31,926 nt of DNA from Deltaproteobacteria bacterium (lineage in GTDB: Bacteria > Desulfobacterota > DSM-4660 > Desulfatiglandales > Desulfatiglandaceae), in the NCBI GenBank assembly GCA_018644785.1, contig JABGPV010000023.1:1-31926 (forward strand), in the 5' to 3' direction. Within the stretch, counting starts at the first letter, position 1. Every line of letters starts with the position of its first letter. The translations under genes were made by a program, and so were the position numbers. Shown one piece after another: positions 5,912 to 13,398 of this stretch. Under the pieces are notes generated by a model, which made no database searches, had not been told where the DNA came from, and worked only from the letters and a program-made list of their open reading frames with translations.

Positions 5912-7051
5912 ATGGGTAATGAATGGGAAAGGTTTTTCAGAAGGATGACCCCTTTGAAACCAAAAACGAGAAGGGAGTTCATGATTGCGGCAGCCAGACG
6001 GGGTATGGACCTGGCCATATTGAGTGTGATACCCTTGACGGGGTGTGCCCATGCACAAACGCCACAGGAAGATTCTGCGGCGACAAACAATAATATGACC
6101 TTAGAACAGATTGCCAGGCAAAAACGCCACCACGGAAAGGACCGTTTCATCAATCCTTTCACTCCTTCGGGTAAAAAAGGGTTTTCGGATTTTTTGAAAT
6201 GGAAACTCTTTTCGGAAAACCATTTCAAGGAGCAGTATGCGGATGAACCCCTAAACCCCGTAAAGATAGATTGGGCGCCCATCGTTAATTACGACGGCCT
6301 TTCCGTCACTTTCATCAACCATGCCTCCGTGCTCATTCGGGATGCGGGTGTGTCGATTCTGGTGGACCCGGTATTTTTCGGTCTGTTTCCCATGTTTACC
6401 AATTTTACGCCCATTGAATTTGATATGGACACCATGCCGAAGCCGGACCATGTGTTGATCACCCACGGCCATTATGACCATCTGGATAAGGATACCCTGT
6501 CTGTCTTTGATCCAAAGACCCATGTGATAACGCCTCTGGGCTATGATTCGGTGTTTTCATCCATCGGCATGAAAAATCGCACGAAGCTGGACTGGTTTGA
6601 TGTTTTTAACGACGGAGAGCGTCAGATCATTCTGCTCCCCTGCAACCACTGGACCATGCGCAATCCCATCGTTGGGCCCAATCGCAACCTGTGGGGAAGC
6701 TATCTCATCAAGACCGCATCGGGCCCCACCATCTTCATCAGCGGCGATACCGCCTATTTTAAAGGGTTCAAGGAGATCGGTGAGCGATACCATATCGATT
6801 TGGCCATTTTAAGTGTTGGGGCCTATGAACCGCGCTGGTTCATGAAACAAAGCCACATGAACCCGGCCGAAACGGTTCAAGCCGTGAAAGATCTGCATGC
6901 AGAAAAGATGTTTATCGTTCACTGGGGGACTTTCCGGCTGGGAGATGAGCCGGTTCATGTGCCGCCTGTAGATGTGAGGCGTGAGCTTCAAAAGGCGAAC
7001 ATGTCGGAAAGGTTGCTTCCTATCAATCATGGTGATACGCTTTATTTTTAA
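5912..7051 (+). CDS. exported MBL-fold hydrolase (NAPE-PLD/UlaG-like), Tat lipoprotein candidate
   Basis: The first ~45 residues hold a twin-arginine motif (TRREFMIAA, 19-27), a hydrophobic stretch and a lipobox LTGC with C45, so the protein is likely Tat-exported and lipid-anchored. The metallo-beta-lactamase fold follows: HGHYDHLD at 185-192 supplies the main metal ligands, with later CNHWT, SGDTAYF and IVHWGTF segments supplying further ligands. The order and the AYEPRWFMKQSHMNP segment resemble the N-acylphosphatidylethanolamine phospholipase D-like and UlaG-like branch rather than beta-lactamases; the substrate is unknown. The start may be ATG 5912 or ATG 5945; both keep the export signal. 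There are 177 bases to the toxin upstream and 63 to the next gene. Confidence 0.8.
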   Translation: MGNEWERFFRRMTPLKPKTRREFMIAAARRGMDLAILSVIPLTGCAHAQTPQEDSAATNNNMTLEQIARQKRHHGKDRFINPFTPSGKKGFSDFLKWKLFSENHFKEQYADEPLNPVKIDWAPIVNYDGLSVTFINHASVLIRDAGVSILVDPVFFGLFPMFTNFTPIEFDMDTMPKPDHVLITHGHYDHLDKDTLSVFDPKTHVITPLGYDSVFSSIGMKNRTKLDWFDVFNDGERQIILLPCNHWTMRNPIVGPNRNLWGSYLIKTASGPTIFISGDTAYFKGFKEIGERYHIDLAILSVGAYEPRWFMKQSHMNPAETVQAVKDLHAEKMFIVHWGTFRLGDEPVHVPPVDVRRELQKANMSERLLPINHGDTLYF

Positions 7052-7114
7052 ATCCCGAACCCTTTCGGATGGCGCTTCCCAAGGGGTTGATAGTATTCTG
7101 GAAGATGACACCAT

Positions 7115-7876
7115 TTGTTAGAGTATGTCCAAAACTGGGTGCAATTAACGTCGATACAGATGATGTTTTGCGCCGGGGTCGTTTTCGTTGCCGGTATGGT
7201 GCGTGGGTTTTCGGGGTTCGCTCTTTCCGCCCTTATTATGGCGAGTGTGGCGCTGATCCTTTCACCCTTGGAGTTGATCCCCATCTGCTGTATTCTTGAA
7301 GCCACCGCCAGTCTCATCATGTTTCGCGGCGGCCTTCGGGATGCGGATATGAAAATTGTCTGGGGGCTGTCAATCGGTTCCGTGATTGGTTTTCCCATGG
7401 GCCTGTACGCCACTACAGCGCTTCCGGTTGAAACTTCCAAGCTTGTGGTTCTGTGCATCATTCTCGGTCTGGCAATTGCGCTGCTGCTCCGCGCAAGCCC
7501 CAAATTTTTGACCCGCACATCCGGTCTGTACGCATCCGGCGTCACCGCAGGGGTTGTTACGGGTCTCGCCCATGTGGGCGGTATGGTGGTGGCCCTGTAT
7601 GTGCTGGCGCGAGAAGCACCGGTCAGGACAATGCGTGCGTCGCTGGTGATGTTTCTGGTGATCACCACGGTCACGACCCTGGTGTATCTGTTTGGTTTTG
7701 GGGTGATGAATAAACTTGCCATCATCCGTGCCTTGCTGCTTGCACCCTTTGTCACGGTCGGTGTGCTGGTTGGGAGCGCCATGTTCCGACCTTCCCTTGA
7801 GGCCGCGTATAAGAAATTCTGCCTTGGGCTGCTGATCTTCCTGGCATTTTCCGGGCTGTTGCGGCTGATGATCTGA
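7115..7876 (+). CDS. TSUP (TauE/SafE) family permease
   Basis: The 253-residue protein is almost entirely membrane helices (about eight), with the family signature [14 protein letters not shown] near the N-terminus and a second, related half ([19 protein letters not shown]). TSUP proteins move sulfite, sulfonates, sulfoacetate or other small organic anions across the inner membrane. The best start is TTG 7115 ([11 protein letters not shown]), which leaves a complete first helix; ATG 7160 would cut it short. It lies only 23 bases before bioA, so it may belong to the biotin transcript, although a transport link to biotin or sulfur supply is an inference. Confidence 0.85.
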   Translation: MLEYVQNWVQLTSIQMMFCAGVVFVAGMVRGFSGFALSALIMASVALILSPLELIPICCILEATASLIMFRGGLRDADMKIVWGLSIGSVIGFPMGLYATTALPVETSKLVVLCIILGLAIALLLRASPKFLTRTSGLYASGVTAGVVTGLAHVGGMVVALYVLAREAPVRTMRASLVMFLVITTVTTLVYLFGFGVMNKLAIIRALLLAPFVTVGVLVGSAMFRPSLEAAYKKFCLGLLIFLAFSGLLRLMI

Positions 7877-7899
7877 CACCCGAAAGGGAAAAGAAACGT

Positions 7900-9213
7900 A
7901 TGAAAAATTCGGTAAACAATGATTTATCCGCTTTTGATCGGGCGCACATCTGGCATCCCTACACATCCATGAAGGACCCCCTTCCCGTGTATCCGGTTGC
8001 CGCGGCGGAAGGCGTGCATCTCATCTTGGAAGATGGCCGCCGCCTCATTGACGGTATGAGTTCCTGGTGGGCCGCCATCCATGGGTATAACCACCCGGTA
8101 CTCAACGAAGCGGCCCATGATCAGCTGGAGAAAATGTCGCATGTCATGTTCGGGGGGTTGACCCATGCCCCCGCCGTTCGGTTGGCAAGCCTTTTGGTGG
8201 ACCTGACCCCTGAACCGTTAAAAAATGTGTTCTTCAGCGATTCCGGTTCCGTTTCAGTCGAAGTGGCCATCAAAATGGCGGTTCAATACTGGCAGGCCAG
8301 GGGCCGACCCCGGAAGCACCGCCTTTTGACCATACGATCAGGATACCACGGCGACACCTTCGGCGCCATGGCCGTGTGTGATCCGGAAAACGGCATGCAC
8401 GGGATTTTTGAAGGTATTCTTGCAAAACATTATTTTGCCGATGCGCCCATGTGCGGGGTTGACGACCCATGGGATGAAAGGGATATAGAGAACTTTAAAA
8501 CCCTGCTTGAACAGCACCACGACGAAATCGCGGCCATTATCATGGAACCCGTGGTTCAAGGGGCAGGGGGTATGCGGTTTTATTCTCCCCATTACCTGCG
8601 GCGGGTTTGGGAGCTTTCCCGCGAGTTTGATGTTCTCCTTATCCTGGATGAAATCGCGACCGGCTTCGGGCGCACAGGGAGTATGTTCGCCTGTGAAAAG
8701 GCGGGTATTTCGCCGGATATCATGTGTGTGGGAAAAGCGCTGACCGGGGGATACATGACCCTTGCGGCCACGTTGACCACCCGGGAGATCAGTGACGGCA
8801 TCTCCAGAGCCGAGCCCGGCGTGTTTATGCACGGTCCCACTTTCATGGCCAATCCCCTCGCCTGTGCCGTGGCCACAGCGAGTCTCAAGCTTTTACTGGG
8901 GTCTCCCTGGAAAAAGCGGGTGAAGCGGATCGAGGCTCATCTTGAGATGGCGTTGATGCCCCTTAAGACGTTGCCGTGGGTTGCCGATGTGCGGGTCTTA
9001 GGCGCCATCGGCGTGGTTGAACTGGATCATGTGGTGGATATGGCCCACATGCAAAGGCGATTCGTGGAAAAAGGGGTCTGGATCAGGCCTTTTGGAAAGC
9101 TGGTCTATACCATGCCGCCCTACATCATCGACACATCCCATCTGGCGCGGATCACCGGAGCAATGGTGGACGTGATTCGATCTGAAGATCCTGAAAAGAG
9201 ATCGGCTACATGA
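7900..9213 (+). CDS. bioA: adenosylmethionine-8-amino-7-oxononanoate aminotransferase
   Basis: BioA transfers the amino group of S-adenosylmethionine to 8-amino-7-oxononanoate to give 7,8-diaminononanoate, the third step of the late biotin pathway, in the cytoplasm with pyridoxal phosphate. The sequence has the BioA start (HIWHPYTSM), the [14 protein letters not shown] substrate loop, D250 in [12 protein letters not shown] for the cofactor nitrogen, and the cofactor lysine K279 in VGKALTGG. The length of 437 residues is normal. The stop overlaps the bioF start by four bases (ATGA). BioA, not the lysine-using BioK, is supported by the intact tryptophan pair and by overall similarity. Confidence 0.93.
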   Translation: MKNSVNNDLSAFDRAHIWHPYTSMKDPLPVYPVAAAEGVHLILEDGRRLIDGMSSWWAAIHGYNHPVLNEAAHDQLEKMSHVMFGGLTHAPAVRLASLLVDLTPEPLKNVFFSDSGSVSVEVAIKMAVQYWQARGRPRKHRLLTIRSGYHGDTFGAMAVCDPENGMHGIFEGILAKHYFADAPMCGVDDPWDERDIENFKTLLEQHHDEIAAIIMEPVVQGAGGMRFYSPHYLRRVWELSREFDVLLILDEIATGFGRTGSMFACEKAGISPDIMCVGKALTGGYMTLAATLTTREISDGISRAEPGVFMHGPTFMANPLACAVATASLKLLLGSPWKKRVKRIEAHLEMALMPLKTLPWVADVRVLGAIGVVELDHVVDMAHMQRRFVEKGVWIRPFGKLVYTMPPYIIDTSHLARITGAMVDVIRSEDPEKRSAT

Positions 9214-10394
9214 ACAAATTTGGATTCATAGAGGAAGAACTGTATCGGCGCCAGCGGCAATCGCACCTCAGGCAGTTGCAGACCGTAATGCCCCTTGAGG
9301 GGGTGGATGTTCGCATCGAGGGTCGAAAGGTAGTGAATTTTTGTTCCAATGATTACCTGGGCCTTGCAAAACATCCCTTGCTCATCAAAAGAGCCGTTGA
9401 ATTTGCCGAACGTTATGGAGCGGGCGCTACGGCATCGCGCCTGATTTGCGGCACCTACGACTGTTTTCAGGCTGTGGAGGAGAAACTGGCGACCCTGAAG
9501 GGGACGGAAACCGCACTGATTCTCAATTCGGGATTTCAGGCAAACGTGTCCATCCTGCCCGCATTGGCCGACCGGAAAACGCTGATTTTGTCGGACCAAT
9601 TGAATCATAGCAGCATCATTCAAGGCGTATTGCTCTCCCGCTGCCATGTGCTTCAATTCAGACACAATGATCTGGCGCACCTGGAAAAACTCCTCAAGAA
9701 AAATATGGACAAAGGCCCCTGTTTTAATTCCACGAGGGCACGGCGTATGATTGTCACCGAATCCGTATTCAGCATGGATGGCGATCAGAGCGATATTGGG
9801 CGCCTGGTTGAACTTGCCCGCGCCTTTGATGCGTTGCTGGTGGTGGATGAGGCCCATGCCACCGGCGTTCTGGGACCCGGGGGCATGGGGCTTTGTTGCG
9901 GCAAGGGCGTGGATCTAACCATCGGCACCTTCGGAAAGGCATGCGGTTCCTTTGGGGCGTATGCGGCATGTTCCCGTAAGCTTCGTGATTATCTGGTGAA
10001 CTGCTGTGCGGGATTTATCTACTCAACGGCCATGCCGCCGTCGGTGATCGGTTCCATTGATGCCGCCCTCGATCTTATTCCCGGCATGGGTGAAGAAAGA
10101 AAAGAACTCCATGCCAAAGCAGACTTTTTGAGGTTGGGCCTGCAAAATTCGGGATGGCGAACCGGGGCTTCCAATACGCAGATTGTTCCGGTGATGGTGG
10201 GTGGTGAGATGGAGGCCCTGGCCCTTTCAAACCATCTGAAAAACAAAGGGGTGCTGGCCAGCGCAATTCGTCCGCCTACGGTGCCCGAAGGTCAGTCAAG
10301 AATCCGCCTGGCCCTTTCCGCTGCCCATACGAGGGGACAATTGGAAAACCTCATTCAACTATTTAAGGAAGGACATTTCCATGGGGACCATTGA
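9210..10394 (+). CDS. bioF: 8-amino-7-oxononanoate synthase
   Basis: BioF condenses pimeloyl-ACP or pimeloyl-CoA with alanine, releasing CO2, to give 8-amino-7-oxononanoate. This 394-residue alpha-oxoamine synthase has [14 protein letters not shown] near residue 45-58, the [13 protein letters not shown] loop, [10 protein letters not shown] with the cofactor-binding Asp, and the cofactor lysine K243 in [10 protein letters not shown]. It overlaps bioA by four bases and bioD by fourteen, which indicates tight coupling. Glycine C-acetyltransferase is the main alternative in this fold, but placement among bioA, bioD and bioB settles the call. Confidence 0.93.
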   Translation: MNKFGFIEEELYRRQRQSHLRQLQTVMPLEGVDVRIEGRKVVNFCSNDYLGLAKHPLLIKRAVEFAERYGAGATASRLICGTYDCFQAVEEKLATLKGTETALILNSGFQANVSILPALADRKTLILSDQLNHSSIIQGVLLSRCHVLQFRHNDLAHLEKLLKKNMDKGPCFNSTRARRMIVTESVFSMDGDQSDIGRLVELARAFDALLVVDEAHATGVLGPGGMGLCCGKGVDLTIGTFGKACGSFGAYAACSRKLRDYLVNCCAGFIYSTAMPPSVIGSIDAALDLIPGMGEERKELHAKADFLRLGLQNSGWRTGASNTQIVPVMVGGEMEALALSNHLKNKGVLASAIRPPTVPEGQSRIRLALSAAHTRGQLENLIQLFKEGHFHGDH

Positions 10395-11016
10395 TCTGCC
10401 CCCCCAAATATTTGTCGCCGGCACCGGCACCGGCGTGGGCAAAACCATGGTGAGTGCCATTCTGGCGGCCGGCCTTTCGGCCCGGTACTGGAAACCGATC
10501 CAGAGCGGTCTCGTGGAGAAAACGGATACGGAATGGGTCCGGGAAAAGACCGGTTTGCCGTCAACCTATTTTTATCCTGAAACCTATCGATTGCGTTTTC
10601 CCCTGTCGCCCCATGTTGCGGCGGAAAAAGATGGGATTCATATTGATCTTGAATTAATGGACCTTCCCCAGGCTTCCGGGGGGCGTCTCATTGTGGAAGG
10701 GGCGGGGGGTATTATGGTTCCCTTAAACGAGCATCACCTGATGCTGGATCTCATGAAAAAACTGGCAACGCCGATTCTGCTGGTTGCGGAAAGTGGTCTC
10801 GGTACCATCAACCACACCCTGCTGTCGTTGGATCTGCTGAAAAACCATTTTTTACCGGTTTTGGGCGTGGTGATGAACGGTCCTTTAAATCCGGAGAATC
10901 GCAAGGCCATTGAGCATTTTGGAAACACGCCGGTCTGCGCGGAAATCGAACCCATGGAGCGCATCGACGGGGCGGCCTTAAAGAACGCCTTTCGCCGATG
11001 TTTCGGAACATCATAA
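10381..11016 (+). CDS. bioD: dethiobiotin synthetase
   Basis: BioD closes the ureido ring of dethiobiotin from 7,8-diaminononanoate, CO2 and ATP. The P-loop is GTGTGVGKT at residues 14-22 (K21), followed by KPIQSG with the substrate lysine and serine, and VEGAGGIMVPL in the middle. At 211 residues it is near the lower end of the family (usually about 220-240), the shortening being mainly between the P-loop and the VEGAGG segment. It overlaps bioF and touches bioB. Confidence 0.92.
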   Translation: MGTIDLPPQIFVAGTGTGVGKTMVSAILAAGLSARYWKPIQSGLVEKTDTEWVREKTGLPSTYFYPETYRLRFPLSPHVAAEKDGIHIDLELMDLPQASGGRLIVEGAGGIMVPLNEHHLMLDLMKKLATPILLVAESGLGTINHTLLSLDLLKNHFLPVLGVVMNGPLNPENRKAIEHFGNTPVCAEIEPMERIDGAALKNAFRRCFGTS

Positions 11017-12011
11017 TTATGGGTAGAAAAAAAGAACTGAATGTTTTAACCGAGAATATCTTGGCGGGAAAACCGCTTGACGCTGAGGCGTACAGGATTA
11101 TTGTGGATACGCCGACCCATGAAGTCCCCATGCTGATGAAGGGCACGGACCGGATTCGCAAGGCCTATTTTGGTTCCGAGATTCATTTGTGCACTATCTG
11201 TAACGGCAAATCGGGAAGGTGCAGCGAGGATTGTGCCTTTTGTTCCCAGTCGGTATCTTCAAAGACAAAAGCGGACATCTATCCCCTGATGGACAAAGCA
11301 AAGCTCATGGCAGGCGGTGAACACGCATCCGAAACGCCCATTAACCGTTACTCCGTTGTAACCAGCGGGAGAGCCCTGCCGTCCCATGAAGTGGCGGTTG
11401 TTGCACAAGCCTTGGGCGCCCTGGATCCGCACAGGATCAAGACTTGCGCGTCCCTGGGCATTCTGGGGCCCGAGGATTTACAGGTGTTAAAAAAAGCGGG
11501 GGTGACGCGCTACCATCACAACCTGGAAACCGCCAAAAGCCATTTTCAAAACATGTGCGGCACGCACACCTATGAAGACCGGGTGAAGTGCGTTTTGAAC
11601 GCAAAAAAGGCCGGGCTTTCCGTGTGTTCGGGTGGCATTTTTGGCATTGGGGAGACGGATGAACAGGTGCTGGAACTGGCCTTGGCCTTGAAAGATCTGA
11701 ATGTGGATGCCGTTCCTATCAATTTTCTGACACCCATTGAAGGCACGCCCATGGCCCGTTATCCAATGGTCTCCCCCATGCGGTGTCTCAAAATCATCTC
11801 GCTTTTTCGGCATGTTTTGCCGGATAAAACCATTCTGGTTTGCGGCGGGAGAGAAGCGGGCTTGGAGGATCGACATTCCCTGATTTTCGAGGCGGGCGCC
11901 AACGGTATAATGACCGGCAATTACCTCACCACCGAGGGACGTACCTTTCAAAAGGACCTGGAAATGCTGAACAGGCTGGGCTTGCAGGTCAAGGAGAAGT
12001 ATTCCGGTTAA
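10998..12011 (+). CDS. bioB: biotin synthase (radical SAM)
   Basis: BioB inserts sulfur into dethiobiotin using S-adenosylmethionine radicals and a sacrificial iron-sulfur cluster. The radical SAM motif is C75-S-E-D-C79-A-F-C82, followed by the BioB hallmarks YHHNLETA and CGTHTYEDR and by INFLTPIEGTP. The C-terminal barrel is complete. Two starts are possible: ATG 10998, inside bioD, or ATG 11019, two bases after the bioD stop; residues 1-7 look unlike the family, so 11019 (330 residues) is my preferred start. With bioA, bioF and bioD it completes the route from pimeloyl thioester to biotin. BioC/BioH, BioW and BioZ, which make pimelate, are not in the window. Confidence 0.93.
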   Translation: MFRNIIIMGRKKELNVLTENILAGKPLDAEAYRIIVDTPTHEVPMLMKGTDRIRKAYFGSEIHLCTICNGKSGRCSEDCAFCSQSVSSKTKADIYPLMDKAKLMAGGEHASETPINRYSVVTSGRALPSHEVAVVAQALGALDPHRIKTCASLGILGPEDLQVLKKAGVTRYHHNLETAKSHFQNMCGTHTYEDRVKCVLNAKKAGLSVCSGGIFGIGETDEQVLELALALKDLNVDAVPINFLTPIEGTPMARYPMVSPMRCLKIISLFRHVLPDKTILVCGGREAGLEDRHSLIFEAGANGIMTGNYLTTEGRTFQKDLEMLNRLGLQVKEKYSG

Positions 12012-12024
12012 GGGCCTCGAAACA

Positions 12025-13065
12025 ATGGAAAGGGTGATGGGTATGGATGAAAAAAGAAATTCGGTCATATTCTATTCACGGGGAGTCCTTCTCTCGTTAA
12101 TGCTCTTGGCTTCGGTATTTTCCGAGGTCGTTTATTCCGCTGAATACGCATCCGGAAACACCGCCATCACACCGGCCTTTGCGCCTCCTTGCAGTTCAAA
12201 CGGTACCTGCCGGGAACTGGATCCCTGCGCCGATGCCGACTTTGGACAGTGTAAGGCCTTTCAAGGGGTTTCAGGTTTGCGGCGGGTGCTTTCGGGCTCT
12301 TTCGGTACACTGGGCTTTCGGGCTCAGATTGTGAACATCAAGAGCGGAAAACCGGTGTCGTTGTGGCACGATGTGCCCCTGGTGGTTAAAGACGATGAAA
12401 AGGGTCTGGTGGTGAACGCGTTTTTTGAAGTCAGCAGGGGGACTTCAGCCAAGGTTGAATTGAACAAATGGGAGCCCCACAACCCCATGTGGCAGGACCG
12501 CAAAAAGGTGAAGCATCAGGATTTCAAACGACCCCGGTATTATGCCTGGTCCCCCGCGCCAGGCAATTACGGGGCACTGCCCCGCACCTGGGAAAACGTC
12601 TTGGAAGACGATCCCATCACCGGATTTCCGGGGGATACGGATCCCATCGATGTCATCGATGTGGGTTCCGCCCCATGCCCCCTGGGACTGGTGTACCAGG
12701 TCAAGGTAATTGGTGCGTTGGGGATGATTGACGGTACGGATCTTGAGACCGATTGGAAAATCTTTGTGATCAACACAAAAGATCCCAGGGTGAAAAAAAT
12801 AAACGATATCTCGGATGTGCCTCAGGAAACCAGGAATCAATGGGGGATTTTCTGGCGGTTTTACAAAACGGCAAAGAGTTTGAACGAGAATTTCTTTTTC
12901 GATCCGGAATCCATTAAGAAAGTCAATGCTGATCCGGTGTGGCTGGGGGCAAAGGAGGCCCGGAAAATTGTGCTCTCTTCAGCAGCCGCTTATCAAAAGC
13001 TTATTGGGGAGTGCCTTAACCGTAAAGTAGGAAAACCCTACTGGATACCCGGATGTTCGCCATGA
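12025..13065 (+). CDS. ppa: exported class I inorganic pyrophosphatase
   Basis: The C-terminal two-thirds is a family I soluble pyrophosphatase: PGDTDPIDVIDVG gives metal ligands D204, D206 and D209, and IDGTDLETDWK gives D236, D239, D243 and K245. The family hydrolyses pyrophosphate to phosphate with Mg and is normally cytoplasmic. Here the start (best ATG 12043, or 12025) is followed by a signal-peptide-like segment, basic then LLSLMLLASVFSEVVYSA, and a Cys-rich leader (PPCSSNGTC, DPCADADFGQC), which suggests export to the periplasm and disulfide bonds. The total of 346 residues is longer than bacterial Ppa (about 175) and closer to the eukaryotic-type enzyme. It lies 13 bases after bioB and may share its transcript. 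Confidence 0.85.
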   Translation: MERVMGMDEKRNSVIFYSRGVLLSLMLLASVFSEVVYSAEYASGNTAITPAFAPPCSSNGTCRELDPCADADFGQCKAFQGVSGLRRVLSGSFGTLGFRAQIVNIKSGKPVSLWHDVPLVVKDDEKGLVVNAFFEVSRGTSAKVELNKWEPHNPMWQDRKKVKHQDFKRPRYYAWSPAPGNYGALPRTWENVLEDDPITGFPGDTDPIDVIDVGSAPCPLGLVYQVKVIGALGMIDGTDLETDWKIFVINTKDPRVKKINDISDVPQETRNQWGIFWRFYKTAKSLNENFFFDPESIKKVNADPVWLGAKEARKIVLSSAAAYQKLIGECLNRKVGKPYWIPGCSP

Positions 13066-13398
13066 AATCGGGGCTAGCGAAAGGCACCACTCTTTGCCTG
13101 AGTGATGACTGGCAGATATATATTTCTGCGGGCTGAAAATTACTTGACGCATAAATATGGGAAGTATTCCATCTGGAATTGGAATTGGCAAAATATTCGT
13201 GTGAAAAGGCTAATTCCAATAATTTGCGGAACTGCTAGAATGACAACTCCGTGCCGAAGTTGCCCGACAATTCTATTTAATTGGATAACGTCGGGATATC
13301 CCGAGCCCCGGCACCCTTATAAAGATGATGTCCTTCAATACAGCAGCCAGTTGGGCAGCTTTTGTACACATTCGAAACAGCCCTTTTGGCTGGACTGG
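13066..13398. other. 333-base intergenic region with several hairpins
   Basis: I see no convincing gene. An 11-base inverted repeat with one mismatch (TTGGAATTGGC at 13179-13189, GCTAATTCCAA at 13209-13219) and a perfect 14-base palindrome TCGGGATATCCCGA (13291-13304) are present. The latter can also pair through CCCGAC at 13263-13268. CAGCC/GGCTG at 13378-13392 could serve as a weak terminator for the lipoprotein gene on the minus strand. The region separates the convergent pyrophosphatase and lipoprotein genes. An open frame at 13102-13464 looks like chance. Confidence 0.5.
13378..13392 (-). terminator. weak hairpin terminator candidate for the lipoprotein gene
   Basis: Read on the minus strand, CAGCC-AAAAG-GGCTG forms a 5-base stem, followed by TTTC. 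It begins 7 bases beyond the stop of the gene at 13399-15450. The T-run is short, so this is only a candidate. Confidence 0.35.

Noticed and set aside
7370..7966. Long minus-strand frames opposite the TSUP permease, bioA and other GC-rich genes
   Set aside because: They are antisense shadows of well-supported genes, with composition dominated by low-complexity His, Gln and Arg.
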